DNA from: Brumimicrobium mesophilum
GTDB taxonomy: Bacteria > Bacteroidota > Bacteroidia > Flavobacteriales_D > Crocinitomicaceae
Assembly (NCBI RefSeq): GCF_003025005.1
Contig: NZ_PVSS01000012.1
Coordinates: 62,001-126,000, forward strand
Reading direction: 5' to 3'
Length of the DNA: 64,000 nucleotides
Position 1 is the first letter of the stretch. The number at the start of each line of letters is the position of its first letter. Made by a program: the position numbers and the translations under genes. The notes beneath the pieces are model-generated. The model saw nothing but the letters and a program-made list of their open reading frames with translations, was not told where the DNA came from and ran no database searches. This document shows positions 8,434 to 16,827 of this stretch, piece after piece.

Positions 8434-8901
8434 ATGAAATATACTCGACTTCCATTGCAAGATTTGCAAGACCTTGAAAAAGAATTTATTGATTTTTTAG
8501 CAATTAACGGTATTCCTGCTGATGATTGGGAGAGAATGAAAAAGAATGATTTGGATAAAGTAGAAGGAATTATAGATCAATTTAGCGATGTTGTTTGGGA
8601 AGGATTATTGAGGAAAACAGAAATGGTTGAACTCAGGAGAAAAGACACATTAACAGTTTGTAGAGTTGAAGAAGGTGATTTAACGACATTGGTGGTTAAG
8701 GCAGCAAATGAAAATATTGACTTGACCAAGTCGGAGGATATTGAAAAAGTTTTATCAGATATAGATCATATTGAAATTAATGTTCGAAAGGATGAAATTA
8801 CAAAGCCTGCAACAGAACAGTTATTTGAGTTGATTCAGGTTGGATTCTATGTTTCTAAAAATCCAAAATATATTGATATAATTAAAAGCAGTTCTAAGTA
8901 A
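8434..8901 (+). CDS. DUF6495 family protein
   Basis: A 155-residue soluble protein. Its N-terminus MKYTRLPLQDLQDLEKEF followed by FLAINGI is typical of the DUF6495 family restricted to Bacteroidota. The middle is acidic and helical (DDWERMKKNDLDKVEGIIDQF), the C-terminal half has alternating strands and a final helix (LFELIQVGFYVSKNP). There are no transmembrane segments and no catalytic pattern, and the function is unknown. I chose the ATG that gives MKYTRL because the family starts there; an upstream in-frame start would add 16 atypical residues. Confidence 0.8.
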   Translation: MKYTRLPLQDLQDLEKEFIDFLAINGIPADDWERMKKNDLDKVEGIIDQFSDVVWEGLLRKTEMVELRRKDTLTVCRVEEGDLTTLVVKAANENIDLTKSEDIEKVLSDIDHIEINVRKDEITKPATEQLFELIQVGFYVSKNPKYIDIIKSSSK

Positions 8902-8917
8902 ACTTAATGCATAAAAA

Positions 8918-8947
8918 AATGCCTGCTTCCCCTAAGAAACAGGCATT
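8918..8947 (-). terminator. Terminator downstream of the FAS1 gene
   Basis: AATGCCTG and CAGGCATT form a stem around a 14-base loop. On the minus strand the stem is followed by a run of seven T, placing it just after the FAS1 protein gene. It may also stop transcripts of the DUF6495 gene from the other side. Confidence 0.8.
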
Positions 8948-8973
8948 AAACTAACCACTACTAAAAGTTATGA

Positions 8974-10113
8974 TTATTTTTTTATAAACTGACTGCTAAA
9001 TAGTTTTTGCCCATCAATGATATTTAAATAATATATTCCATTATTTAAGTTTTCTACTTCAATTTTATTGTTGTTTAATTTTCCAGATTTAACAATTTCT
9101 CCGTTTAAATTTATTATTGTGTAATCTAAATTTTCAAAATTTTCTACTGTAATTAAAGATGTAGTTGGATTTGGATAAACAGAGATGTTTTCCAATTCTA
9201 AATTGTCAACTGAAGCGGTACCCGGGATTAAAACTTTGTCAATTGCATGAACAACACCGTTGTCTGCATTCACGTCGGCTAAAGTTACCGTGGCGTCATT
9301 AATCATCACTCCTGTCGATATGTCAACCAGGATGTCGGCGCCGTTAACTGTAGTTACCAACCCATTGGTTAGATCGGTTGAAAGAACCTTCATTCCTAAA
9401 ACATGATATAATAGAATATCAGATAAACTAGAGCTAGCTAATAAATCGGCAGCTGTGATTCCAGCATTGGTCAAATAAGTTGTAAATGCTGCATCGGTAG
9501 GTGCGAAAACAGTGAATTCTGCGAAAGGATTGGATAGAGTAGGTACTAATTCAGCGGCAATAACGGCTTGCGTAAGTATCATGAAATTGTTATCTATTGC
9601 AATGTCAACAACGGTTTCATTAGTGAGTAGTACTGCATCTACTGAATGTACTACACCATTAGTAGCTGTTAAGTCTGCAGCTAAAACCTGACCTTGATTA
9701 ACAAAAACATCGGAAGCTGAAGTAACAGTCAATTTGAGTGTGTTAGCAGTGTTTAAAGGAGTAACAATGTCGCCATTTGTAATTGCAGAAGATGCTACAG
9801 AATTAGATAAAACATGGTAAGTTAATATGTCAGATAAATCAGGGCTAGCAAGTAAGTCTGCTGAAGTTATTCCTAGTTCCGATAATAATAAACCGAAAGC
9901 ATCGTTATCTGGAGCGAAAACAGTGAAATCTCCCATGGGGTCATTTAAAGTTGCGTCTAGACCGGCTGCGTCGATTGCCGCTGTTAAAGTGGTGTGGTCT
10001 GGGCTTCCAGAAATAACGCCATAAACTGTTTGTCCAAATGCAGAAACTGCCATCAGACTTAATGCAAGTGTAAAACTTACTTTTTTAATTGAGTTGAGTA
10101 ATTTTGTTTTCAT
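8974..10113 (-). CDS. Fasciclin (FAS1) domain protein with T9SS sorting domain
   Basis: A 379-residue secreted protein with a signal peptide at residues 1-27 (VSFTLALSLMAVSAFGQ). Two FAS1 domains follow, about 33-165 and 166-300. Each carries the FAS1 core pattern: FTVFAPDNDAFGLLL then LLTYHVL-type in the first, FTVFAPTDAAFTTYL then DILLYHVL in the second, each closing with a NGVVHxxDxVL strand. The last 70 or so residues are a T9SS sorting domain (ISVYPNPTTSLITVENF). FAS1 domains mediate adhesion, so the likely role is cell-surface or matrix binding after export by the type IX system. The gene is monocistronic with its own terminator, and a TGTTTAA palindrome lies upstream. Confidence 0.93.
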   Translation of the reverse strand: MKTKLLNSIKKVSFTLALSLMAVSAFGQTVYGVISGSPDHTTLTAAIDAAGLDATLNDPMGDFTVFAPDNDAFGLLLSELGITSADLLASPDLSDILTYHVLSNSVASSAITNGDIVTPLNTANTLKLTVTSASDVFVNQGQVLAADLTATNGVVHSVDAVLLTNETVVDIAIDNNFMILTQAVIAAELVPTLSNPFAEFTVFAPTDAAFTTYLTNAGITAADLLASSSLSDILLYHVLGMKVLSTDLTNGLVTTVNGADILVDISTGVMINDATVTLADVNADNGVVHAIDKVLIPGTASVDNLELENISVYPNPTTSLITVENFENLDYTIINLNGEIVKSGKLNNNKIEVENLNNGIYYLNIIDGQKLFSSQFIKK

Positions 10114-10144
10114 GACTATTTGTTTTTTGATTCCTCTTTATAAC

Positions 10145-10182
10145 ATTTTGTTTAACTATATGTTTAAAAGATTAAACAAAAT
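10145..10182. promoter_or_regulatory. Palindromic site upstream of the FAS1 gene
   Basis: TGTTTAA-AAGA-TTAAACA is a perfect 7-base inverted repeat at 10161-10178. A further half-site TTTGTTTAA at 10147-10155 also lets ATTTTGTTTAA (10145) pair with TTAAACAAAAT (10172). It lies 32-69 bases before the FAS1 start codon, where a regulator could bind. The protein that binds is unknown. Confidence 0.45.
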
Positions 10183-10399
10183 AAATGACATTTGTCGTAT
10201 TTGTGACAAAAAAAAGGTAGGTTTAAATTTTTAACCTGATTAAGATGATGTAACGACCAACTTGTGGAGTCGTTTTAAGAAATAGGACTTGATTATTTAT
10301 CCTCTGTTAGGTAGAATGAAGTTCAATTGAAGTTTGAAAGGGGTAGATTTTATCTTCAATTATTTTATCAATTTATTTCATTGAATAGATTAATGAATT

Positions 10400-10984
10400 T
10401 TAATCTAGGCAGTTACAAGGGTTGTCAAATTTGATCGTCGCATTAGGAAAAGCTAAAGTCCATTTTTCTACAAAGGATGTAGCGAAAGTGGTTCCTCGTA
10501 AATCAATGTATTTTAATTGTTGAAGTTCAGCAAATGCGTCTGAAATAGAAGTAAAACGATTGTCCCAAACATCTAAATATAGAAGTTGCTTTAGATTTTT
10601 GATACCGGTCGGTATATTTCCTATTTTGTTTCTGCTGATGTCTAAATAAATAAGATTTGATAAATGGAATATCTGAGGAGGGAAGATGGTGAAATCGTTT
10701 TTATCGATATATAAAAATTCAAGATGATTAAAAGTAGTGAAATAGTCTGGTAACTCTTCCAATTTGTTTTTAGTAAGTTTTAGTCCACGAAGATTTTTAA
10801 ATTGCTTTAAATCTTGCGGAAGAGTTGTAAGTTTATTCTTGCTTAGATCTATTGCATAAATTGTATCAGAAAAAGCAGTTTTAGCTTCTGTTAATGAATA
10901 ATAATTTAATTGGTCTTTAGGGATTTGACTACAAACAGAATTACCAATTATAATCAACAATCCAATTGCGAAGGCATACTTCAT
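10400..10984 (-). CDS. Secreted leucine-rich repeat protein
   Basis: A 194-residue protein with a signal peptide at residues 1-19 (YAFAIGLLIIIGNSVCSQ). About six leucine-rich repeats of 23 residues follow, from about residue 45 to 165, with cores such as LSKNKLTTLPQDL, LTKNKLEELPDYF and ISRNKIGNIPTGI. This is the bacterial short-LRR pattern with an LP step. It ends in a DNPCNCLD tail with two Cys and has no T9SS domain, so it is probably periplasmic. The start codon lies 44 bases inside the 3' end of ribF, so translation is probably coupled to ribF. Function is unknown; LRRs bind proteins. Confidence 0.85.
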   Translation of the reverse strand: MKYAFAIGLLIIIGNSVCSQIPKDQLNYYSLTEAKTAFSDTIYAIDLSKNKLTTLPQDLKQFKNLRGLKLTKNKLEELPDYFTTFNHLEFLYIDKNDFTIFPPQIFHLSNLIYLDISRNKIGNIPTGIKNLKQLLYLDVWDNRFTSISDAFAELQQLKYIDLRGTTFATSFVEKWTLAFPNATIKFDNPCNCLD

Positions 10985-11885
10985 CTTTTTTCATTTCTTT
11001 AATTAGTTCATCTAAACTTTCAAACTTCTTTTCGTCCCGAATGTTTTTCAATAGTTTTAAGCACAAATTTTCTCCGTATAAATCTCCTTCGAAATCCAAC
11101 AAATATGCTTCTATAGTAATTCTTCCCGAGTCATCTACGGTTGGTCTTTCGCCAATATTCACTAATCCGAAAAAATCAGAACCATTTTCTCGAATGACGC
11201 GAGTAGCATAAATGCCATTTTTTGGAATTAATTTTATATTGCTTTCAACTTCAATATTGGCTGTTGGAAAACCTAATTTAGTTCCTAGTTTCTTTCCGTG
11301 AACTACGATTCCATTGATTTCAAATTCTTCACCCAAATAGGTGTTAGCCAAACTTACATCGCCTTGCTTAAGTGCTTCTCGAATTTTGGTGGAACTCACA
11401 TTTACGTCATCAATGTCTTTGGCTCCTATTTCGATTACTTCAAAGTCATAAACTGGAGCTAATTCTTTTAATAGATCGATACTTCCTTCTCTATTTTTTC
11501 CAAATTGATGATCGTAGCCAATGACAATTGTTTTTATGTTGAGTTTATTCACTAAGTAATCTCGTACAAATTCAATAGCTGTTAATCGAGAGAAATCCTG
11601 AGTAAAAGGATGGACAATAATGTTTTTTAATCCGATACGTTCCAACTTATTCAGTTTTTCGGTTTGAGTTTGAATGAGTTTTAGACCATGAGAATCTGGA
11701 AATAGTACCATTCGCGGATGCGGGTAGAAGGTGAAAAGTACAGACTCACCACCGATTTTATTTGCTACTTCGTTGAGTTGCTTAATAATTTTTTGATGAC
11801 CAATGTGAACTCCGTCAAATGTTCCAATTGTTAGAACAGGGTGTGGAATTTTGGACATTGCATTAAATCCTTTGAAAACCTTCAC
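10941..11885 (-). CDS. ribF: Bifunctional riboflavin kinase / FMN adenylyltransferase
   Basis: RibF converts riboflavin to FMN and then to FAD. The 314-residue length is normal. The N-terminal FAD synthetase module has TIGTFDGVHIGHQKII (about residues 19-34, HxGH nucleotidyltransferase motif) and later VSSTKIREAL. The C-terminal riboflavin kinase module begins GIVVHGKKLGTKLGFPTANI with the conserved PTAN near residue 206. The start codon is GTG; it is preferred because homologues begin MKVF, ahead of the internal ATG nine codons later. The 3' end overlaps the LRR gene by 44 bases, an unusual pairing for a cofactor gene. Confidence 0.95.
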   Translation of the reverse strand: MKVFKGFNAMSKIPHPVLTIGTFDGVHIGHQKIIKQLNEVANKIGGESVLFTFYPHPRMVLFPDSHGLKLIQTQTEKLNKLERIGLKNIIVHPFTQDFSRLTAIEFVRDYLVNKLNIKTIVIGYDHQFGKNREGSIDLLKELAPVYDFEVIEIGAKDIDDVNVSSTKIREALKQGDVSLANTYLGEEFEINGIVVHGKKLGTKLGFPTANIEVESNIKLIPKNGIYATRVIRENGSDFFGLVNIGERPTVDDSGRITIEAYLLDFEGDLYGENLCLKLLKNIRDEKKFESLDELIKEMKKDEVCLRNWIVDYNW

Positions 11886-12064
11886 TTATTTTGTACTTTT
11901 CTTCAAAGATAAAGAAATCATATATGCATCAACATTTATTTGTAACTTTTCATTCTAAAATAATAAAATTGTAAAATGATTTTTAGTATGCTTGCATAAT
12001 AAAGAATAATCTTATATATTTACAATATAGAAAGTTATAAGAAAATAATATAAAATATATAGAA

Positions 12065-13849
12065 ATGGCAGAAAATACAGCAATTAAGGGAGGTGAGTTT
12101 ATTATTCGTGATACCAAACCAGAGGATATTTTTATTCCAGAAGAATGGACAGAAGAGCAATTGATGATTGCCAAGATGTGTGATGATTTTATTGCGCAGG
12201 AAGTTGAACCAAATTTAGATAGGATTGATGCAATGGAAGAAGGTTTAATGCCTTCAATTTTGGACAAAGCTGGAGAATTAGGTTTATTAAGTTTATCTGT
12301 TCCTGAGGATTTAGGAGGGATGGGTTTAGATTTTAAAACAACGCTTCTTGCTACTGAAAGATTAGGAAGTGGATATTCTTTTTCTGTTGCTTATGGAGCA
12401 CACACTGGAATTGGAACATTGCCTATTCTATATTATGGTACGAAAGCTCAAAAAGAAAAATATATCCCAAAATTAGCTTCAGGAGAATGGAAAGCTTCTT
12501 ATTGTTTGACTGAGCCTTCAGCTGGGTCTGATGCTAATTCAGGTAAAACCAAAGCTGTATTGACAGATGATGGTAAGCATTATATTCTAAACGGTCAGAA
12601 AATGTGGATTACTAATGCTGGATTTGCTAAGGTGTTCACGGTTTTCGCTAAGATTGATGATGATAAAAAATTGACGGCTTTTATTGTGGATGCTGAATCA
12701 GAAGGAATTTCTTTAAACCCTGAAGAAAAGAAAATGGGGATCAAAGGTTCGTCTACTAGACAAGTGTTCTTTAACGACGTAAAGGTGCCCGTAGAAAACA
12801 TGCTTTCTGAACGTGAAAATGGATTTAAGATAGCATTGAATATATTAAATATTGGTCGAATTAAATTAGGTGGAGCTGTACTAGGTGGAGCTAAATCAGC
12901 AATCGATTATTCTATAAAATATGCCAATGAGCGTGCTCAGTTTGGTAGACCAATTTCCAAATATGGAGCTATTCGCCATAAAATTGCTGAGCAAATCATT
13001 AAATGCTTCGTTGTAGAATCGGCTACTTATCGTGCCGGTCAAAATATTGATGACGCAATTCAATCTTATATTGATGGTGGAATGGATAAAGAACAGGCAA
13101 CACTTAAGGGTATTGAGTTGTTTGCGCCGGAATGTGCAATTTTAAAAGTTGCAGGTTCAGATTGTTTAGATTATGTAGTTGATGAAGCTGTGCAGATTAA
13201 TGGAGGTATGGGATATTCTGCTGAATCACCAGTAGAAAGAGCCTACAGAGATGCTAGAATTAATAAAATCTTTGAAGGAACAAATGAGATCAATAGAATG
13301 TTGATTGTGGATTTGGTTTTGAAAAGAGCCATGAAAGGAGAATTAGATTTAATGGGGCCAGCTCAAGAAGTGGCGAACGAATTAATGAGTATTCCTGATT
13401 TTGGAGATCAGCCAGAAGGTATTTTTGCAGAAGAATACAAGGCTTTAAAAGGATTCAAAAAAGTAATATTGATGGTTGCAGGTTCAGCAGTTCAAAAATT
13501 AATGGCAACTTTATCAAAAGAGCAGGAGGTTTTAATGAATATTGCAGATTTATCCATAGATACATACCAGGCCGAATCGGCATTATTGAGAGTTGATAAA
13601 ATGATTTCAATGCGTGGAGAGGAAGCATGTAAAGATGAAATTGCAATCGTAAAAACATATTTCTATGATGTTGCAGACAAAATCAATAAATATGGGAAAG
13701 ATGCAATTAACGCATTTGCAGGAGGAGACGAAGCAAAAATGATGTTGATGGGATTAAAACGTTTTACTAAAATTGATGGATTCAATTCAAAAGAAGCACG
13801 TCAGCAAATAGCATTACGTGTAATTGAAGCTGGAAAGTACAATTTCTAA
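12065..13849 (+). CDS. Acyl-CoA dehydrogenase, VLCAD-like two-domain type
   Basis: A 594-residue cytoplasmic FAD enzyme that introduces the 2,3 double bond into acyl-CoA in beta-oxidation. The first 400 or so residues are the dehydrogenase core, with the FAD/substrate motifs YCLTEPSAGSDANS and MWITNAGFA, then ERAQFGRPISKYG and QINGGMGYSAESPVERAYRD. The catalytic Glu is expected at residue 404 in IFEGTNEINRML, as in the VLCAD / ACAD9 branch. An extra C-terminal domain of about 170 residues, typical of that branch, follows. No electron-transfer flavoprotein or thiolase gene is nearby, so it is not in a fad operon here. A bidirectional terminator follows. Confidence 0.93.
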   Translation: MAENTAIKGGEFIIRDTKPEDIFIPEEWTEEQLMIAKMCDDFIAQEVEPNLDRIDAMEEGLMPSILDKAGELGLLSLSVPEDLGGMGLDFKTTLLATERLGSGYSFSVAYGAHTGIGTLPILYYGTKAQKEKYIPKLASGEWKASYCLTEPSAGSDANSGKTKAVLTDDGKHYILNGQKMWITNAGFAKVFTVFAKIDDDKKLTAFIVDAESEGISLNPEEKKMGIKGSSTRQVFFNDVKVPVENMLSERENGFKIALNILNIGRIKLGGAVLGGAKSAIDYSIKYANERAQFGRPISKYGAIRHKIAEQIIKCFVVESATYRAGQNIDDAIQSYIDGGMDKEQATLKGIELFAPECAILKVAGSDCLDYVVDEAVQINGGMGYSAESPVERAYRDARINKIFEGTNEINRMLIVDLVLKRAMKGELDLMGPAQEVANELMSIPDFGDQPEGIFAEEYKALKGFKKVILMVAGSAVQKLMATLSKEQEVLMNIADLSIDTYQAESALLRVDKMISMRGEEACKDEIAIVKTYFYDVADKINKYGKDAINAFAGGDEAKMMLMGLKRFTKIDGFNSKEARQQIALRVIEAGKYNF

Positions 13850-13867
13850 GTTACAAAGTATATCAAA

Positions 13868-13901
13868 CAAAAAAAGGGCGCAAATAGCGCCCTTTTTTTT
13901 T
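13868..13901. terminator. Bidirectional terminator
   Basis: GGGCGC and GCGCCC pair around AAATA-type loop bases, flanked by a run of A on the left and nine T on the right. It separates the convergent acyl-CoA dehydrogenase (+) and DUF4920 (-) genes. Confidence 0.92.
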
Positions 13902-13916
13902 GGTATAGAGATAAAT

Positions 13917-14459
13917 TTATCTAATGATTTCTATTCCATCAGCAACAAATGTCATATCATATTTTGGTTTTGTAATTGCATCAATTTCTTTTTGATCAGC
14001 ATTTGCGTCTTCCAAGAAATGTTGTTGCATTTCAACAGAAACAGTATCTTGAATTGCTTTTCCAGACAAGTAAGCTATTGTTCCTGGTTTAGTGTCAACT
14101 GGAATTGTGAAATGGTCTTTAAAAACAACCATAAATGTTCCACCATCTTCTTTTTCTATATTTACCCAACATCCAGCTTTAGAACAAGTTTCATGGATTT
14201 TCGCTTTAAAAGTAGCTTCCATCTCAGTTTTTCCTTCGAATTGAGCTAATAATTCTTTGGTAGAAAGTGCATTAACTGTATCAACCATTTTAGGTCCGTA
14301 AGAAGTTCTTGTAGAATCAACTATTACTTGTGATGGTTCTCCAACTTCAACTTCAATTGTGTCAACTTCTGTTGATGGAGCTTCTTCTGTCTCTGGGTTT
14401 GTGCAACTAGCAAATATTCCTGCAGTCAATAAACCAATCAATAGGTATCTTTTGTTCAT
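13917..14459 (-). CDS. DUF4920 domain lipoprotein
   Basis: A 180-residue predicted lipoprotein. The start MNKRYLLIG is chosen because it opens a lipoprotein signal with lipobox FASC at residues 17-20; an upstream in-frame start adds an unrelated hydrophobic stretch. A Glu/Thr-rich linker runs to about residue 45. The DUF4920 domain follows, with its hallmark GKTEMEATFKAKIHETCSKAGCWVNI, in which two Cys are spaced CSKAGC, and a closing FVADGIEI strand. The CxxxGCW pattern suggests metal or redox binding in the envelope, but no function is established. The gene is single and terminates against the acyl-CoA dehydrogenase gene. Confidence 0.87.
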   Translation of the reverse strand: MNKRYLLIGLLTAGIFASCTNPETEEAPSTEVDTIEVEVGEPSQVIVDSTRTSYGPKMVDTVNALSTKELLAQFEGKTEMEATFKAKIHETCSKAGCWVNIEKEDGGTFMVVFKDHFTIPVDTKPGTIAYLSGKAIQDTVSVEMQQHFLEDANADQKEIDAITKPKYDMTFVADGIEIIR

Positions 14460-14840
14460 GTGTTTAATTTTTATTGCTAAAGTAAGGTTTTTTCTTATTA
14501 GGAAAAATATATTATTTCTTAATAATTGGAGTAAGGACAACCGTGATTAGCAAAAAAACGGTGATTTTAGATTTTAATTATTTGAGTTTCTGATTTTTAA
14601 ATTAGATCTAATTTAAATTGCTATGCAATAGGTATAAGCTAGCAATAACAGATGTTTCCTGCTAAAAGTGAAACGCCGAGGAATCTCTCCTCTGTAAATA
14701 TTTGACCTAGTATTCAATTTTGTATCTCATATTGGAAATTCCCATTAAAATAAGGGTAGAACCTAGAATTTATTGCTGAATTATTTTAATTGAGGTGAAT
14801 TGGTCTCATAATAACGCCGTGAAAAAATATATTTATAAAT
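14460..14840. other. Intergenic region with a repeat-family fragment
   Basis: About 380 bases with no credible gene. At 14677-14687 the sequence CGAGGAATCTC is the exact reverse complement of GAGATTCCTCG at 31331-31341, part of a scattered intergenic repeat family. The rest is AT-rich and should contain the DUF4920 promoter at its left end. Confidence 0.5.
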
Positions 14841-14871
14841 ATATAGTACTATGTATTGCATAGTACTATAT
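14841..14871. promoter_or_regulatory. Perfect palindromic operator before padR-pspC
   Basis: ATATAGTACTATG (14841-14853) and CATAGTACTATAT (14859-14871) are exact inverted repeats of 13 bases around TATTG. The site sits directly upstream of a -7 element, over the -33 region. That placement fits repression by the PadR protein encoded 37 bases downstream. Confidence 0.8.
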
Positions 14872-14877
14872 TCTTTT

Positions 14878-14885
14878 TATATTTG
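14878..14885 (+). promoter_or_regulatory. -7 promoter element of padR-pspC
   Basis: TATATTTG fits the Bacteroidota TAnnTTTG element. It lies 22 bases before the padR start codon and 6 bases after the palindromic operator. Confidence 0.6.
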
Positions 14886-14907
14886 TCGAGAATATAATAA
14901 GAGAATC

Positions 14908-15240
14908 ATGAAAGTTGAAAACACAAAAGCACAAATGAGGAAAGGGATTTTGGAGTATTGTGTATTGTCGATACTTTCCAAAAAAGAGTGTTATCCTTCT
15001 GAAATTATAGAGCATTTGAAAGAAGCTGAATTGATTGTCGTAGAAGGTACGCTATATCCTTTGTTGACGCGATTGAAAAATGCTGATTTATTGGATTATC
15101 GCTGGGAAGAATCCAATGCTGGTCCGCCCAGAAAATATTATGAATTAACAAAATCTGGAATTGATTTTTTAACTGATTTAAAGTCAACGTGGGGAGTTTT
15201 AAATAAAGCAGTAAACCATTTAGAAAATAAGACACTATGA
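14908..15240 (+). CDS. PadR family transcriptional regulator
   Basis: A 110-residue winged-helix repressor of the PadR family. The start MKVENTKAQMRKG is chosen over an upstream in-frame ATG that lies within the operator palindrome. The DNA-binding domain spans about residues 10-85, with the family blocks LEYCVLSILSKKECYPSEI, EGTLYPLLTRLKNADLL and GPPRKYYELTKSG. A short C-terminal dimerisation helix ends in NHLENKTL. Its stop overlaps the next start in ATGA, so translation with the PspC protein is coupled. A perfect 13-base-arm palindrome covers the promoter, which points to autoregulation of the two-gene operon. Confidence 0.95.
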   Translation: MKVENTKAQMRKGILEYCVLSILSKKECYPSEIIEHLKEAELIVVEGTLYPLLTRLKNADLLDYRWEESNAGPPRKYYELTKSGIDFLTDLKSTWGVLNKAVNHLENKTL

Positions 15241-16775
15241 AAAAGACAACAACAATAAATTTAGCGGGAATGGTTTATCACATCGAAGAAGATGGATACC
15301 AGGTTTTAAAGAAATATATTTCTGACATCAAACGTGTTTTCTCAACACAAGAAGGCGTTGAAGAGATGGTTTCGGATATTGAGGTTCGAATTGCTGAGTT
15401 ATTTCAAGAGAGGTTAAATAAAAGTAAAGAAGTAATTACTTCAACGGATGTGGAAGAAGTGATGGCTATTATGGGATCTCCAAATCAGTTTGATGAGGAT
15501 TACGATGAAAATAATGAAGAACACTTTTACCAAGAATATTCAAGCCAAGAAAGTTCAAAACGATTGTATAGGGATGAAGATGAAGGAATGATAGGTGGAG
15601 TTTCTGCTGGTTTAGCGCATTATTTTGGAATTGATCCTGTGTTAATTCGTGTTTTATGGATTATATTGGTGCTTGCAGGTGGTTCTGGAGTTTTGATTTA
15701 TATTATCGGTTGGATTGCAATTCCTGGGGCCACAACAACAGCTCAGAAATTACAAATGAGAGGTCAGTCGGCAAATATTGACAATATCAGGGCATTTGCA
15801 GATTCTGTAAAAAATGAAGCGAAAACAGGATTTAAACGCGCATCAAATTCGATGAAAAATACCTTTAAAAAAAAAGATAATGCTTTCACGAATGGCGCGA
15901 AAATAATAGGGAAAATCTTTGGTTTTGTCCTGTTTGTCGGTGGGATTTTAGGTCTGATATTTTTAGGACTTTTCTTTTGGGCTGACTTCAATTTTATTTT
16001 TATTAATGATGAAATGTTTGCCGCAGATGCTCGAACAGTTATCGATTTGTTTTTCGATGAAACATTGTGGGCTACTTGGCTGATTGGTATCGTTTCAATT
16101 ATTCCAATGATTTTCTTAATTGTTGCCGGTGGAATGTTGCTATTTAATCAACGACCTAAATCGAAAGCTTTTATTTTGACATTGTTAATTCTTTGGTTCG
16201 CCTCAATTGTAGGTTTAGCTTTCTTGGGAGTCAGAACGGGAATGGATTTTAAAGAGAATTATAAATCAATCGAAAATACCAAGTTGAATGGAGATTATTC
16301 CGAAGTTCAAGTTAATTTATTTGAAGATGATTTGTTGATCACCAATACCATGGATTACGGTTTTGATAATTTTCTTACGATTTCAAACGATGAGGTTCAA
16401 TTGGGTTATGCTAAAATTGAAATTCGTACAACTACAGATTCTATTTTTCATTACTCAGTAGAAAAAAAGAGCCACGGTGGAACTTTAAAATTAGCGAAGG
16501 AAAAATCTGAAGAAATTCTATTTGATATTGAACAAGGTGGAAATACTTTAAATATTCCAGCACGTTATGGATTTCCTAAAGAGAATAAATTCCGTGGTCA
16601 GAAAGTAAATTTAAAAATTTATGTTCCGCTAGGAAAGGAAATCATACTGAATGGAAACTTAGAAGATTATCCTTTGAAAATTCAGACCAAAACAAGGTTC
16701 TCAGACGATTTATTGAAGCAAAGTTCCATTTGGAAAGCCACAGAATTAGGAATGGAGTATAAAGGTTTTTTATAA
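15237..16775 (+). CDS. PspC domain membrane protein
   Basis: A 512-residue membrane protein of the PadR-linked PspC type. Residues 1-105 are a soluble region rich in acidic residues with a VEEVMAIMGSPNQF helix. The PspC domain spans about 110-165, with KRLYRDEDEGMIGGVSAGLAHYFGIDP (landmark) followed by a hydrophobic helix ending in GWIAIPG. Two or three further membrane segments lie at about 225-250, 275-300 and 308-330. The remaining 180 or so residues form a beta-rich extracytoplasmic domain. PspC proteins take part in envelope-stress sensing, and the PadR partner suggests ligand-dependent derepression. It is coupled to padR by ATGA. Confidence 0.9.
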   Translation: MKKTTTINLAGMVYHIEEDGYQVLKKYISDIKRVFSTQEGVEEMVSDIEVRIAELFQERLNKSKEVITSTDVEEVMAIMGSPNQFDEDYDENNEEHFYQEYSSQESSKRLYRDEDEGMIGGVSAGLAHYFGIDPVLIRVLWIILVLAGGSGVLIYIIGWIAIPGATTTAQKLQMRGQSANIDNIRAFADSVKNEAKTGFKRASNSMKNTFKKKDNAFTNGAKIIGKIFGFVLFVGGILGLIFLGLFFWADFNFIFINDEMFAADARTVIDLFFDETLWATWLIGIVSIIPMIFLIVAGGMLLFNQRPKSKAFILTLLILWFASIVGLAFLGVRTGMDFKENYKSIENTKLNGDYSEVQVNLFEDDLLITNTMDYGFDNFLTISNDEVQLGYAKIEIRTTTDSIFHYSVEKKSHGGTLKLAKEKSEEILFDIEQGGNTLNIPARYGFPKENKFRGQKVNLKIYVPLGKEIILNGNLEDYPLKIQTKTRFSDDLLKQSSIWKATELGMEYKGFL

Positions 16776-16827
16776 AGAATGCATTTTTCAGTGGCGGCGT
16801 ATTTTGTTGCGTCGCTATTGTTTAAAA

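Noticed and set aside
13824-14249. Plus-strand 141-codon open frame over the DUF4920 gene
   Set aside because: Antisense shadow rich in Phe, Ser and Cys with no domain, overlapping the end of the acyl-CoA dehydrogenase gene and the terminator.
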